Shown here piece after piece: positions 9,974 to 21,886 of a stretch of 28,167 bases of DNA (positions are counted from its first letter, which is position 1; each line of letters starts with the position of its first letter). The notes under the pieces were generated by a model. That model made no database searches and was not told the origin of the DNA. It saw nothing but the letters and a program-made list of their open reading frames with translations. The position numbers and the translations under genes were made by a program. This DNA is from Thamnocephalis sphaerospora (Eukaryota > Zoopagomycota > Zoopagomycetes > Zoopagales > Sigmoideomycetaceae): the NCBI GenBank assembly GCA_003614735.1, contig KZ992585.1, positions 1 to 28,167 of the forward strand. The letters run 5' to 3'.

Positions 9974-10503
9974 GATACGTGGAATAGTCGTCGCAAGGAG
10001 GCGGTTGTTTACGAGGAAAAGGATAAAGACGGCGTACAAGTGTATCCAAGTCAACACCAAACACTTACAAAGCATCGATTAGGCTAGCTGGTGTGTATAG
10101 TTGGCGCGTCACCGACAACAGCCGGGTAAACAAAGATTTGACGCGCAGGCCATCGTCTACGCTAGCTTATGGAGTCAAAAAGGTACATTGCATAGCAGGT
10201 AAGAATGCCAGCCAAGCTGATGTACACGCTGGTCGACTATACATTCGACGGTGTAGGCCAGTGTGCACGTAATAGTGCGTGTACGCGACATTTACGCCAT
10301 CAGGAATCATCCTTGGCATATTACATTACGTATGCTTATCTACAGTGGTCAGAGAACGATGGCAATCTCATACATATTAGCTGCAAACGCCAAACCAAGC
10401 GCCAGTAATGGCACAAAAGGGTGGTAAAGATAGGTGCTTTTAGTTTGCCTTGCAACATTACGGCCACTGGGCCGCGCCAGCCACCACCGTCGCTCGCCGA
10501 CGC
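9974..10503. other. Intergenic stretch between PSMG3 and the membrin/Bos1 gene
   Basis: No gene is recognised. A plus-strand open frame at 10205-10408 and a minus-strand frame ending at 10349, whose tail is hydrophobic, are both short, match no family I know and lack convincing context. The interval probably contains the PSMG3 promoter and the 3' untranslated region of the SNARE gene. Confidence 0.4.
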
Positions 10504-11489
10504 TCATCCGAGGTAATGGATAATGGCCCACATCAGAAAGATGCACACAATCACGCCGGCAAAAAAGATAAACTTGTCCTGAGTGGAACGCCGCTCAATA
10601 TACTGAATCACCGATCGCGACAGGCCCAGTGTGTTGGCCGCGTCCAGAATACGCCGCTGGGTACCCTGTTGTGTCGGCCGCCATTCACGTTAGCTTGCAG
10701 TATCAACTGGCTGGTATATGCGCCAAAACATACCTTGAGAATCCCCCGCTGTTCGACAAGATTGTTCAGTGCAGATCGGCCCTGAGCAATAAACGTGTCC
10801 AGCTGCTGGTCCGCATAGTCGGCAAAGTCAGCCTCCCGCTGTGAAAAGTCCGCCATGTTGATTGTGGTGGACTCGCTCTAAAAGGTGGGTTGACGTTGCA
10901 GTGTCAGCTGCCTAACGGCGGTATCGCGTAGCATCCCCATGGTGTTTACCTGTGCGTCTGTCTGCTGTAATAGCTGATCACGTTCATTGTGATGCATCGC
11001 CTGCCATCCGTCGTCAGTGGCCTGCAAAAGCGGTGTCTATTGCAAATACGTGTTGTCCTGGCATACATACCCGTGTATGGGCCTGATGTTTTGCGCGATC
11101 AAATGTCTGCTTCATGCCAAAGTAGTCATCGCGAAACTTTTGGACGCGCCTAAATAATCGGCATCAGCTGGTGCCTGCATGGTGCTGTCGCTGTGACTCT
11201 GCGTGTCAACGTACGCAAATCCAGTCTTTTGCTTTTCCGGATTCAACTCTCGCTTTGTGACCGTGTCGTACTCCTCAATGTGTCGCTGCAGACGCCGGAG
11301 ACCTTCGAGTATACGCTCTGGACCAGCAAGAGTCGTGTCAGCAGACACTGGGAGAAGAACAGCGAGCAGCTGGCTTGGTCGACGCTCACCTTCCTGCACA
11401 TCGTCAGTTGTGCGTGCAGATTCAAAGGCAGCTAGCTCGCGCTGCACCGACTGCGATTGCTTGAGCGTGCGGTTATAGGCGACGTTCAT
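10504..11489 (-). CDS. GOSR2/BOS1: Membrin/Bos1-type Qb-SNARE (ER-Golgi)
   Basis: Six exons (11489-11390, 11317-11215, 11149-11071, 11021-10950, 10877-10734, 10665-10504) give 219 aa, close to human GOSR2 (212). The N-terminus (MNVAYNRTLKQSQSVQREL) fits the membrin start. The SNARE helix contains QRGILKGTQRRILDAANTLG, which matches the GOSR2 stretch TLKGTQKKILDIANMLG. A single C-terminal transmembrane segment spans about 198-218 (FIFFAGVIVCIFLMW...) followed by only one or two residues, typical of a tail-anchored SNARE. The protein should sit on ER-to-Golgi vesicles or the cis-Golgi and pair with syntaxin-5/Sed5, Bet1 and Ykt6 or Sec22. Intron 1 (11318-11389) is 72 nt and stop-free in frame. 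The gene is divergent from the PheRS alpha gene. Confidence 0.9.
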
Positions 11490-11959
11490 GATGGCACCGC
11501 TTTGCACTGGCGACCACTTTTGTATAGAAACCAGCACGCTGTATGCACAGGGTGGAGAGGGGCTGGCGTAACGTGCAACGACAACAATACCCGCCAAGCA
11601 CAGACGGCAGAGCGGTGGCGCGGATGAAGTTGGCGGGAAACAACTATGCTGGTCAATGCGATGACCTGCTGACAATAGGCGGACCAACAGTCGGTCAGGT
11701 ATGATGCCGCAACGTGTCTAATCCGGATTGAGCCAGACAGACTCTGGCCGGACCAGTGTGTGAATTTTATCGGCGGTGATGGCGATGATCGCTTTTCGGT
11801 GCGCCACCGCTTTTCCTCTGTGTTGGTGTGTATACCGCTGTGATCTGCACGTGTCTCCTGCTCTACTCTGCGTCGGCTGCCTACGCTCACGCCTGCAACG
11901 CCAGCTGTTTATAGTACACGACCGCTGATCTGCCGCCAGCCCTGCCAGCAACGGCCAAA
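11490..11959. other. Divergent intergenic/promoter region
   Basis: About 470 bp separate the divergent starts of the membrin/Bos1 and PheRS alpha genes. The open frames crossing it show no family resemblance. It is likely to hold both promoters and 5' leaders; I see no clear TATA box for either gene. Confidence 0.4.
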
Positions 11960-14362
<2,403 letters not shown>

Positions 14363-15241
14363 TGGCGTATGTGTGTATGTGCATGGCGCACGTGTGTCCG
14401 ATGTCTGCATAAATGATTGCTACACCTCCTATTCCATGTTATGTTTAGCGGCCAGTTTGCTAGCACTTTACGTTACTCTTGGCATGGCCGATCGTACACA
14501 GCACGCCCATATCTGGCGCACGCTCGACGCTTTGCCCGCCCGTCCTTAGCTGCTATTAATAGACCGCACAAAGAACGAGTGTGGCACACCTAAGGCGTGC
14601 GCGCGCTCGCTTACGCTTGCTTGTTGCTTGTTGCGCATCAGTGTGGGCAGCATGCCCCGTCCCGCTGCACGCAGGTGGTGCCACATTGCGCTTGACTTAC
14701 TTGGGCGGCCGTAACCAATCTGCAGACACGGATTCGACGGTGCGACGGCACTGCCACACTCGTATATCATCGCGTGTCTCCTCCCTAGCAAGCGCCGCTG
14801 CTGCTATTCTGGTCTATAAGAAACAGGCGGCAGTGACCTGCACTTGCATACTGCCTGTGTACTTTTTACCCTCCGCCAACCATTCTGCCGGCCGCCTGAC
14901 TTGCATTGATCCACCCCACGGACGCTATCTCGCTCGCTTGCTCGCTCTCTTTCTCTGTTTCTATCGCTTGCTTCCATTCGGACGCTCGCTCTTCTAGCTT
15001 ATCTGCGTAAGCCACGCCCTGTCTCCGACTTGAGACCGTGTCACGGCCGCCTGTGGCTGCTAATTCACTTAAAGACACTGTGGTTGGCAGTGCCGCCGGT
15101 GTGCTCTAAACCGCTCAACGCTGCTCGCCACCAACGCCACGACTGGATTGTGCGCCGTCCTGCCATCGTCGCACATTCCGTCCTTGCATACACGCTACCG
15201 CTTCACCGCCACTATCACGGTCATCGCCGTTGCCAGTGACC
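14363..15241. other. Intergenic stretch between FARSA and an F-box gene
   Basis: This 880-bp gap contains no recognised gene. It includes a pyrimidine-rich CGCTCGCTTG/CTCTTTCT tract at about 14925-14980, which could lie in the promoter or leader of the downstream F-box gene. Open frames such as the GTG-started one at 14581-14997 are low in family-like features and appear random. Confidence 0.4.
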
Positions 15242-17023
15242 ATGGCAGCCCGCTGGAGGTCGCTGCCATTGCAAGTACGTCAGTGCATTCTCCTCTTTTG
15301 TGATGGTCACACGGCTGCCGCGCTGGCGCACACCTGCCGCCTGCTCTACGATACCATACCGGCTGACCGCTGGCTCTGGGCCACTCTCTACGAGATGACC
15401 TTTCCGCAAACGGAAGAGGAGCGGCACTGGCGTGAATGGCAGCTGGCCGGCCTGGCGCGCACCAACGGCTATGGCGGCAATATCAGTGCAGCCACTTCCG
15501 TGGACCCGTCCGAGCCGGTGCACGCGGTCGACTGGTACCGCGTGTACCGAAGACGCGTTGCTTTGGAACGTCGCTGGCGCGCAGGCCGTTGCACCGAGCA
15601 GCGCGTGACACTGCCGCTGTCGCGCTCTCATAAAGTAGGCCAGGTCCAGGTGAAGGCCACCTCACCTTGGCGCACCATCCTGCTGCTAAGCCCAGACTGG
15701 GAGCTGCTGGTGGTGGAACACGGCTGTGCACGCGTCAACGCGCCTTACAAACTGTCGTGGGCGCCCGGCTGCTGGCCAGGTCCACGCGAGTTTCTGCAGA
15801 ATGCCGACTACATTGTCGCGGTCAGCAATTTCTCGGGACACCAGCATAGCACATGGATCTGGCGCACAGGCAGCCACAAGCCCATCACTGATCGCTGGCC
15901 TATTCTCAGCAATTCAAGCCGCTGTCCGGTCGAACTGTACGGCCGTTGGCTGCTGGTGACGGATGCCAACACAGGCGCATCGGTCACAGCCTTTAGCCGA
16001 GGCGTCTGCCGTGACTTTCACGTGCTGGATCTGGTGGATGGTGGCACTGTATCGGTGACGGTGCCTGGAGGCTATGCGACCTGCCATCTGCAAGCAGCTG
16101 GACCAGGCGGACTGCGTGTCTACTGCGGACGTCAGACCCTCGACTATGCAGGCCAGGGCCGACTCGAGTGGGAAGTCTGGGGCTGGCGCGCATCCGGTGA
16201 AGCCCATGTCACGCGTCGTGGTGCCTGTCCGATGCATGTAGATTTGTTCAACGGTCGACTTAGCTCGCGGCGTATGGATGCAGCACGCGTCCTTTTGGAA
16301 GCCCACCCAGTGTGGACCAACGATTGTCTGTACGCGGTCCACTCGCTCTACGATTCCGAGGTGCTGCATCAGGGCTCGGTAGGCGCTGGACACGCTTTCC
16401 CGCTGGGTCGTTATCATCTGCGCTATCTGCCCTGCGGTCCCACTCTGTCCGCACGGATGATCCAGAAGCCGGAAGGGCACATTCTTCTGGCAGATGCCAT
16501 CGTTGATCTGGATGTGGGAGCGCGCCAGCCTGGTCTCAATGTGCAGCTGTGCCGTGCGCTGGATGCCATCTGCTATGCTGTGCCCATCTCACCCGGCAGT
16601 AGCGACGACAAGAGCGGCTCTGCGGGCAATCTGTTGTCTGGCGTCACGCAGCCGCTTGACAACCACCATCCCAACAAGCACGACTATCACTATCTGATTG
16701 ACGCCAAGGCCGGTCGGCTGATTGGCAAGCTGCGCCTTTCAGCGGGCACTCGGCCTGCCGTGGCCGTCTGCGCCACTCACATCTGCTTGGTTGATGTACG
16801 CACGCGCACGCTCACCCTGCGAGACTTTGGCGCATCCAGCCGTACCATATCCAAGCGCACATCACGCGATACGACACGTTCCTCTACCCATGGTGGTGAT
16901 CGCACGTTGGCCGCTCGGGCAGATGCCTGGCGGCTACGTCACGCGGGTAGCTTTACCAACACACTGCGCAAAACACGGCGCCAGTCCTACAACGTGTGGG
17001 AAAGCATCTTTCGCCCAGGCTGA
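15242..17023 (+). CDS. F-box-like protein, divergent relative of the local F-box family
   Basis: A single intronless frame of 593 aa starts at ATG 15242. Residues about 5-55 have an F-box pattern: SLPLQVRQCILLF, then an Ala/Leu-rich helix with CRLLYD, then LWATLYEMTFP. The following charged segment (EEERHWREWQLAGLAR) parallels the DENELRWLRHYARTH segment of the F-box pair at 18503-21886, so they look like distant relatives. The remaining ~480 residues are rich in Trp and short beta-strand-like segments, suggesting a propeller or other beta-rich substrate-binding region; I cannot assign a repeat type. The C-terminus is basic and Ser/Thr/Arg-rich. The expected role is an SCF (Skp1-Cul1-F-box) substrate receptor. 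Its target is unknown. Confidence 0.7.
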   Translation: MAARWRSLPLQVRQCILLFCDGHTAAALAHTCRLLYDTIPADRWLWATLYEMTFPQTEEERHWREWQLAGLARTNGYGGNISAATSVDPSEPVHAVDWYRVYRRRVALERRWRAGRCTEQRVTLPLSRSHKVGQVQVKATSPWRTILLLSPDWELLVVEHGCARVNAPYKLSWAPGCWPGPREFLQNADYIVAVSNFSGHQHSTWIWRTGSHKPITDRWPILSNSSRCPVELYGRWLLVTDANTGASVTAFSRGVCRDFHVLDLVDGGTVSVTVPGGYATCHLQAAGPGGLRVYCGRQTLDYAGQGRLEWEVWGWRASGEAHVTRRGACPMHVDLFNGRLSSRRMDAARVLLEAHPVWTNDCLYAVHSLYDSEVLHQGSVGAGHAFPLGRYHLRYLPCGPTLSARMIQKPEGHILLADAIVDLDVGARQPGLNVQLCRALDAICYAVPISPGSSDDKSGSAGNLLSGVTQPLDNHHPNKHDYHYLIDAKAGRLIGKLRLSAGTRPAVAVCATHICLVDVRTRTLTLRDFGASSRTISKRTSRDTTRSSTHGGDRTLAARADAWRLRHAGSFTNTLRKTRRQSYNVWESIFRPG

Positions 17024-17168
17024 TCTGCATGCTGGAGCGTCCATTGGTATTTTCTCGTATGCTGTTTTTACTTTCACGTCATGTTTATCTATCTCTTTGC
17101 GGCGGCTACCGTGGGCTAGATTAAAGCATCGTCCACGTTTACACACACGCCTGCTCCGGCGCCATCGT

Positions 17169-18191
17169 TTACAAGAGTCGATCACGCTGCAGCAGTCGTG
17201 TGCACAGATAAGCCGCATGGGCGTGGGTGCATTCGCGCGACGGTAGGCCGAGCCGTTCCCACTCTGGCGATGGCGGTGACCGTGTGTCGAAGCGTGCCGT
17301 GGTCTCACCGCCTGCGGATACGTCAGTGGCAAGGCCGGTCACAGCTTTGCCTGCTTCTTCTTGCTTTAGCTTGGCGGCGTATTCGGCGGCCAGGGTGGGG
17401 GCCGGTGCAGCAGGCAGTAGCTCTTCGGGCGTCAGTGCACTCCAGACCGCACCGGCAGGAAGCAAGTCGCGTAGCAAGATTTCTAGCGCGGCACGGCAGC
17501 GTCCAGGTGTGCGCGATGCCATGTACTCGAGCTCTACCACCAGACCGCGATGGGCCTGGCCCACGGTAAGACTGCCGGCACGCAAAAGCAGATCACCCAT
17601 AGCGTAGATGAATCCCTGGCAGGTGCTAGGCGTCAGTATACGCCAATATGGCTGCGCCGGCTTGCTCACCTCAATAACGGCACTTTGGCGAACGACCCAT
17701 AGTGTACGCAGTTTGCTCAGCACTGCTTCCAGTTCACGACCAGCCGCCACCACAACGCGTCCGCTCATCACAGCATACACTTGCGATGGCCATGACGTGG
17801 ACTGGATAAAGTAGAGCGGTGCACGCGTGTCCATGGCATCCACATTGCTGCCAGCAACGCTGCCCGGTGTGCTGCTTCCACTGGCGGCGCCGACGCCTGT
17901 AGCACTGGCACTGCTGCCGCCGGCTGATGCGACAACACTTGCGGCGGCAGCGGTCAAACCGACAGGACCGCCATTCTGTACGCCCGTTAGCGTTGAATGG
18001 TAGACGCGGCATTGGACGGCCCATCGGCCGAATGGCGAAGCCTGGTAAGCACGCTCCAGTCGCTCGCGTAGTAGCTGCAAGCTCTGCGCGCCATTGGCGT
18101 TGGTCCAGCGGACAATGCTGCGCGTAAATGTCCGTCAAGTTGCCGACAATATGCGCGCCTTTTTCGCCGCTACTTACATGGTTTCGCCCAT
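17169..18191 (-). CDS. MED20: Mediator complex subunit 20 (head module)
   Basis: A 14-nt first coding exon (18191-18178: MGET plus two bases) splices over a 60-nt intron to 18117-17169, giving 320 aa. The restored N-terminus MGETIIVRWTNANGAQSLQ fits MED20, which starts MG- and forms a beta-strand. The core reads VYHSTL ... LYFIQSTSWPSQVYAVMSG ... FIYAMGDLLLRAGSLTVGQAHRG then LVVELEYMAS. This parallels the family's EIGDFLVRIGNV-type strand and the RGIVVEVEY signature. MED20 pairs with MED18 in the Mediator head and helps RNA polymerase II initiation. Unlike human MED20 (212 aa), this protein has an Ala/Ser/Gly-rich insert at about residues 55-105 and a longer C-terminal tail. The identification rests on motifs read by eye. 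Confidence 0.8.
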
Positions 18192-18502
18192 GTCGACAGA
18201 GGCACAGGGGAAGAGGAATCGTCACTGAGAAAGACAACAACACACCGACGAGAGAATCGTTTCTGGCGTCTTTCTGGCAACACCATGTTCTCTCAAACAC
18301 ACATGGAATGCCCTTGTCCTAGCCATGCATTTAGATATGGTAGGTTAGGATAGGCTTTGCCAAAGATAGAGAACGACTTGGTGGCAACAGCTTCAACACA
18401 CGTACATACGGCCGTCATTTAGGCCTGAAAGAATAGTCTAGACCGCACCGCTATGGTAGCACACCACGCTCGCCACCTCTTCTTTGCTCTGCCCACGTCA
18501 CC
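18192..18502. other. Divergent intergenic region between MED20 and F-box copy 1
   Basis: This 311-bp gap between divergent starts has no open frame worth calling. Its last 30 bp (from 18473) are nearly identical to the sequence upstream of the other F-box copy and belong to the duplicated tract. Confidence 0.4.
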
Positions 18503-18874
18503 ATGAACAGAGTGCCCGCCGAGATTGTCTACCGTATAGTCTACCTATCCGACGACGAAGCTGCGCTTGTTGCGCTGGCTACTACGTCACGCTGGCTGTA
18601 TGCTTGCGTGGCAGCACAACGCAAGCTGTGGCGTCTACGCTTTGAGCGCGACTTTCCCAAGCAGGACGAGAATGAGCTGCGTTGGCTGCGGCACTATGCA
18701 CGGACTCATCTAGCCCATTTGCTGTTTGCAGAAGAGCAGCAGGAGACACTTCTTCCGACGGACGAGCTACTCGACTGGTTCCACGCCTACTGTAGTCGAC
18801 GTGCAACCGAATACCGTTGGCGCCATGGACTATACAAAGAATATCAGCCCGAGCAAGCTACTGGCACGCATATT
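18473..18874 (+). repeat. Arm 1 of a 402-bp inverted duplication (F-box 5' region)
   Basis: This tract matches 21515-21916 in reverse complement without gaps, with about a dozen mismatches counted by eye (about 97% identity). It covers 30 bp of leader, the F-box and the adjoining helices. Similarity falls sharply just after ...GTHI, at about codon 124. Confidence 0.9.
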
Positions 18875-19966
18875 GGTGGTATACGCTTACAGAGTCTCTT
18901 TTCATCTGGCCGCTCCATACAACGGTCATTTGTCACATCAAAACGGATACTGTCTCCGCAACAATCGCCGGTATGGATTACCGAGCAACTGTGCTGGGGC
19001 GATGTCGATACAGATAGCATATATATTGGGACACACCAGCTGTCCGACGAGTACTTGGTTATTGCCACCATGCCTAACAGTACTGGTATATCGGTCGGAC
19101 TCAGCAGTGCCGACTTGTATGTGTGGCATCTGGATGCGCTTCATCTACCGCCACGCCTTATCGTCTCTCAGCTCGTAGGGCATTATCAGCTGTGCAAAAA
19201 CTGGCTCATAATTCGAAAGCGTTATTTTTATGGCAACATTCGAAGCAACACACTTGTGTTTGATCTTACCAAGCACACGTTTTGCCCCGATGTCATAGAA
19301 AAAGGAAGCGATAGCCTTCATGTGCAACAGGCCACCACGAAAAGCATCTACCTTCTGTGGACAGATGAAGCCAAGCTGGTCAAAGACAGTACGGCGATTT
19401 TGTTTCGACTATGGAAATTCACGCCAGACATAGCACCACCACTGCAATGCTTGATGAATTACGAGGTAGTGGTTCATGCAAAGGGAGTACTGCCTGTAAC
19501 ATACCGTGTTGATGACAACAGGTTGGTCCTATTCTATTCCCGAAACGTAGCATCAATTGCAGAAGCATCAAATCCCAATCTAATGTTGATGGAGGTTCTG
19601 GAAAGCGAATCCGGTGTGTCAATGAAAGAAAAATGGTCGCTCGCACTGGATATGGACGATGTGTACGCCATCGTATCGCGAGATCTGCTTGCCGTAAGGC
19701 TGTCGTATACAAGCTATAAGCTGCTTAACCTAGACGATGGATCTCTGTTCCGCAACATACCTGCCTCCGGATTGTACCCCTGGTGTTTGAACAACCTTTA
19801 TCCGCTACGAAACCAGTGGGCAAGCATGACTCAAGACGCAATGTGGAGTAACCCAAAGAACAATCAGGCATACAACTTTGGTTCTAACAGCAGGCAGCTA
19901 ACGTCAACAAATGCCATGCTGATTCTCGATACAAAGGCCGCCACTGTGTTTGATTTTTCTGTTTGA
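18503..19966 (+). CDS. F-box protein, inverted-pair copy 1
   Basis: An intronless frame of 487 aa. The N-terminal F-box spans about residues 1-50 (VPAEIVYRIVYLSDDEAAL, then SRWLYAC, then KLWRLRFERDFP). It is followed by a charged helical linker with LLDWFHAYCSRRATEYRWR. Residues 130-487 are rich in aromatic and beta-strand-like segments (LYVWHLDALHLPPR, LVFDLTK, LLLNLDDGSLF-like), spaced as in a beta-propeller, but no textbook repeat is clear. The expected role is an SCF substrate receptor. The first ~125 residues are almost identical to the copy at 20429-21886, while the C-terminal part is strongly diverged. This points to conserved Skp1 binding with changing target recognition. A possible poly(A) signal AATAAA follows the stop at 19976. 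Confidence 0.82.
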   Translation: MNRVPAEIVYRIVYLSDDEAALVALATTSRWLYACVAAQRKLWRLRFERDFPKQDENELRWLRHYARTHLAHLLFAEEQQETLLPTDELLDWFHAYCSRRATEYRWRHGLYKEYQPEQATGTHIGGIRLQSLFSSGRSIQRSFVTSKRILSPQQSPVWITEQLCWGDVDTDSIYIGTHQLSDEYLVIATMPNSTGISVGLSSADLYVWHLDALHLPPRLIVSQLVGHYQLCKNWLIIRKRYFYGNIRSNTLVFDLTKHTFCPDVIEKGSDSLHVQQATTKSIYLLWTDEAKLVKDSTAILFRLWKFTPDIAPPLQCLMNYEVVVHAKGVLPVTYRVDDNRLVLFYSRNVASIAEASNPNLMLMEVLESESGVSMKEKWSLALDMDDVYAIVSRDLLAVRLSYTSYKLLNLDDGSLFRNIPASGLYPWCLNNLYPLRNQWASMTQDAMWSNPKNNQAYNFGSNSRQLTSTNAMLILDTKAATVFDFSV

Positions 19967-19975
19967 TAAGAAGAG

Positions 19976-19981
19976 AATAAA
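19976..19981 (+). promoter_or_regulatory. Possible polyadenylation signal
   Basis: A canonical AATAAA lies 10 bp after the stop codon of F-box copy 1. It is unusually close to the stop, so chance occurrence cannot be excluded. Confidence 0.35.
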
Positions 19982-19983
19982 GG

Positions 19984-20030
19984 TTTGCTTATTCAGCGGC
20001 TATTTTCATGGCGGCCAAACAAACGATATA
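19984..20030 (+). repeat. Left arm of a ~47-bp inverted repeat downstream of the F-box pair
   Basis: The sequence ttattcagcggcta at 19989-20002 and its flanks reappear in reverse complement at about 20326-20372. The arms align over about 45 bp with scattered mismatches. Both arms lie downstream of, and in the same orientation relative to, their respective F-box gene. Confidence 0.7.
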
Positions 20031-20037
20031 ATTACAT

Positions 20038-20382
20038 CTACCATGCTTCTGGAAGAGTCAGGCCGACTGCTTGTGCCAGCCAACACCATTTCCTTGCAAA
20101 AGCTCCGTAATTGTTCATTTTGATGCTGGTACGCCGCTTGGCGGCAATGATATCGGATACCATGTGCTTCCACATTGCAAGCATCTGGTCTGCGGACGTG
20201 TGTGCTTGTTCAAACACCATTCTCGTACGGCAGCGGTATATGCACCATATGGCGCACGCAATGGGTAGAATGCAGGTGGCCTTCTCTAATTTTGGCGGTG
20301 TCGCCCAAAGATTGACGTAAAAGCATATATTGTTATTCGGTCGCCATAAAAGTAGCCGCTGAATAAACAATTTTCTTTCCAA
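20038..20382 (-). mobile_element. Non-LTR retrotransposon-like remnant (C-terminal end of an ORF2-type protein)
   Basis: A minus-strand frame of about 114 codons begins right after an in-frame stop and has no ATG at its start, so it looks like a fragment. It contains FYVNLWATP, then LPIACAIWCIYRCRTRMVFEQ, then a helix ending IIAAKRR. The pattern of a hydrophobic helix, then W-(I/C)-(W/Y)-x-x-R-x-R-x-x-F is typical of the segment after the zinc-binding region at the C-terminus of many LINE-type reverse transcriptases. There is no reverse transcriptase or endonuclease domain in the window, so it is dead. The assignment rests on this one motif. Confidence 0.5.
20326..20372 (-). repeat. Right arm of the ~47-bp inverted repeat
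   Basis: This is the reverse-complement partner of 19984-20030. On the minus strand it reads ttattcagcggctacttttatggcg-like sequence and forms the 5' end of the retroelement-like frame. The left arm keeps only this ~47 bp. Confidence 0.7.
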
Positions 20383-20428
20383 TCACTGGCTAACATCAGC
20401 TCTCATCGCCATATGCTGTTGTTGGCAT

Positions 20429-21886
20429 TCAAATGGACACATCAGCCACGACAGGCACACCATCGGTAAATGATAGCATGGCATTTGGCGATGCTGATGA
20501 TCCTTCGAGTCCAGATGAAATAATGGATGGATTGGCCTTTAACTGCTCCGGCGTAACGTTCTTGCCTATGTTGACCCACTGGCTTCGTAGCGGATAAAGC
20601 CCGCTCCCGGACCAGCAATACTGTGTTGCAACTGGTATGTCATGGATCAAGGATCCGTCGCTCAGGTTCAACAGCCTACGGCCCTTGAGAGGCACGGTAA
20701 TAAGAAGCATGCCCCGCGATACGATCGGTTTTACAGCATTCAACTCCTGTGCGGTGGACCATTTTTCCTTCATAGTTACGCCAGTATCGCTTTCCGTGAT
20801 TTCCATCAGCGCTATAGTTGGTGGAATAGTATCTGTATAATTCTCCCAGTAATCGCGATTGTACATGACAAACCTGCTGTCATCGATACGGCACGTTTCC
20901 AGAGAACGATCACCAGCGTAAAACTGTGTCTCGCAGACTGCCAGGCATTGCGTTGGCGGTGCACGATCCGATGCAAAGTCCCAGAGTCGCCATGATATTG
21001 TTGCATGACTTGCCTCTAACTTGATTTTGTCCCTCCACAAAAGGCGAATGCCATCCTCGGTGGCCACTTGCATATGAATCCTGTTTGCTTCTACTTCAAG
21101 TATACCAGGATGAGATGTGCGTTTGGCAAGATCGAATATAAGCACGATGCCTGGAATGTTGTCATCCATATAATGCTTGCTAACCACCAGCCAGTTCTTG
21201 TACAGGTTGATGGAACCTGCAAATTTGCTCATGATGAGACGTGGCGGTAGGTAGAGCGCGTTCAGATGCCAGGCATACAAAGTGGCATTGGTAGATCCAA
21301 CAGACATGCTGCGTGCTTCGATAGCGATGACCAGATACTCGTCGGAATATCGGTATTCTGTAACGAACATACCATCCGTATCTACGCCATCCCAGCATAG
21401 TTGTTCGACAACCCATACTGGCTGTTGTTGCGGTGCCATAATCCGCTGCGATATGATATATATGTCTTCCAGTTCGCGACCAACAGAGATGACGCTTTGC
21501 AGGCGTACTCCGCTAATATGCGTGCCAGTAGCTTGCTCGGGCTGATATTCTTTGTATAGTCCATGGCGCCAACGGTATTCGGTTGCACGTCGACTACAAT
21601 AGACACGAAACCAGTCGAGTAGCTCGTCCGTCGGAAGAAGCGTCTCCTGCTGCTCTTCTGCAAACAGCAAGTGGGCTAGATGAGTCCGTGCATAGTGCCG
21701 CAGCCAACGCAGCTCATTCTCGTCCTGCTTGGGAAAGTCGCGCTCAAAGCGCAAACGCCACAGCTTGCGTTGTGCTGCCACGCAAGCATACAGCCAGCGT
21801 GACGTAGTAGCCAGCGCAACAAGCGCAGCTTCGTCGTCAGATAGGTAGACTATACGGTAGACAGTCTCGGCGGGCACTCTGTTCAT
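20429..21886 (-). CDS. F-box protein, inverted-pair copy 2
   Basis: An intronless frame of 485 aa starts at ATG 21886, the position equivalent to copy 1. A 14-codon in-frame extension upstream to 21928 begins outside the shared start and was not used. The N-terminal F-box and linker (VPAETVYRIVYLSDDEAAL, KLWRLRFERDFP, LLDWFRVYCSRRATEYRWR) are nearly identical to copy 1 up to about residue 124. Beyond that the proteins keep the same layout (ATLYAWHLNALYLPPRLIM, RLLNLSDGSLI, GLYPLRSQW) but differ at many positions. Its C-terminus is closer to the fragment at 1-210 (SGLYPLR, VVAD/GVAD) than to copy 1. The expected role is an SCF substrate receptor with an unknown target. The start is divergent from the Kish gene, with only 135 bp between. 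Confidence 0.82.
   Translation of the reverse strand: MNRVPAETVYRIVYLSDDEAALVALATTSRWLYACVAAQRKLWRLRFERDFPKQDENELRWLRHYARTHLAHLLFAEEQQETLLPTDELLDWFRVYCSRRATEYRWRHGLYKEYQPEQATGTHISGVRLQSVISVGRELEDIYIISQRIMAPQQQPVWVVEQLCWDGVDTDGMFVTEYRYSDEYLVIAIEARSMSVGSTNATLYAWHLNALYLPPRLIMSKFAGSINLYKNWLVVSKHYMDDNIPGIVLIFDLAKRTSHPGILEVEANRIHMQVATEDGIRLLWRDKIKLEASHATISWRLWDFASDRAPPTQCLAVCETQFYAGDRSLETCRIDDSRFVMYNRDYWENYTDTIPPTIALMEITESDTGVTMKEKWSTAQELNAVKPIVSRGMLLITVPLKGRRLLNLSDGSLIHDIPVATQYCWSGSGLYPLRSQWVNIGKNVTPEQLKANPSIISSGLEGSSASPNAMLSFTDGVPVVADVSI

Noticed and set aside
10349-10546. Minus-strand frame with a hydrophobic C-terminal tail
   Set aside because: It overlaps the 3' end of the SNARE gene in another frame, and the tail matches no small membrane protein that I recognise (OST4, TOM and RAMP4 considered).
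14581-14997. 138-codon plus-strand open frame between FARSA and the F-box gene
   Set aside because: It starts with GTG, is composed of low-complexity Arg/Leu/Cys-rich sequence and resembles no known family; the tail overlaps a pyrimidine-rich tract.
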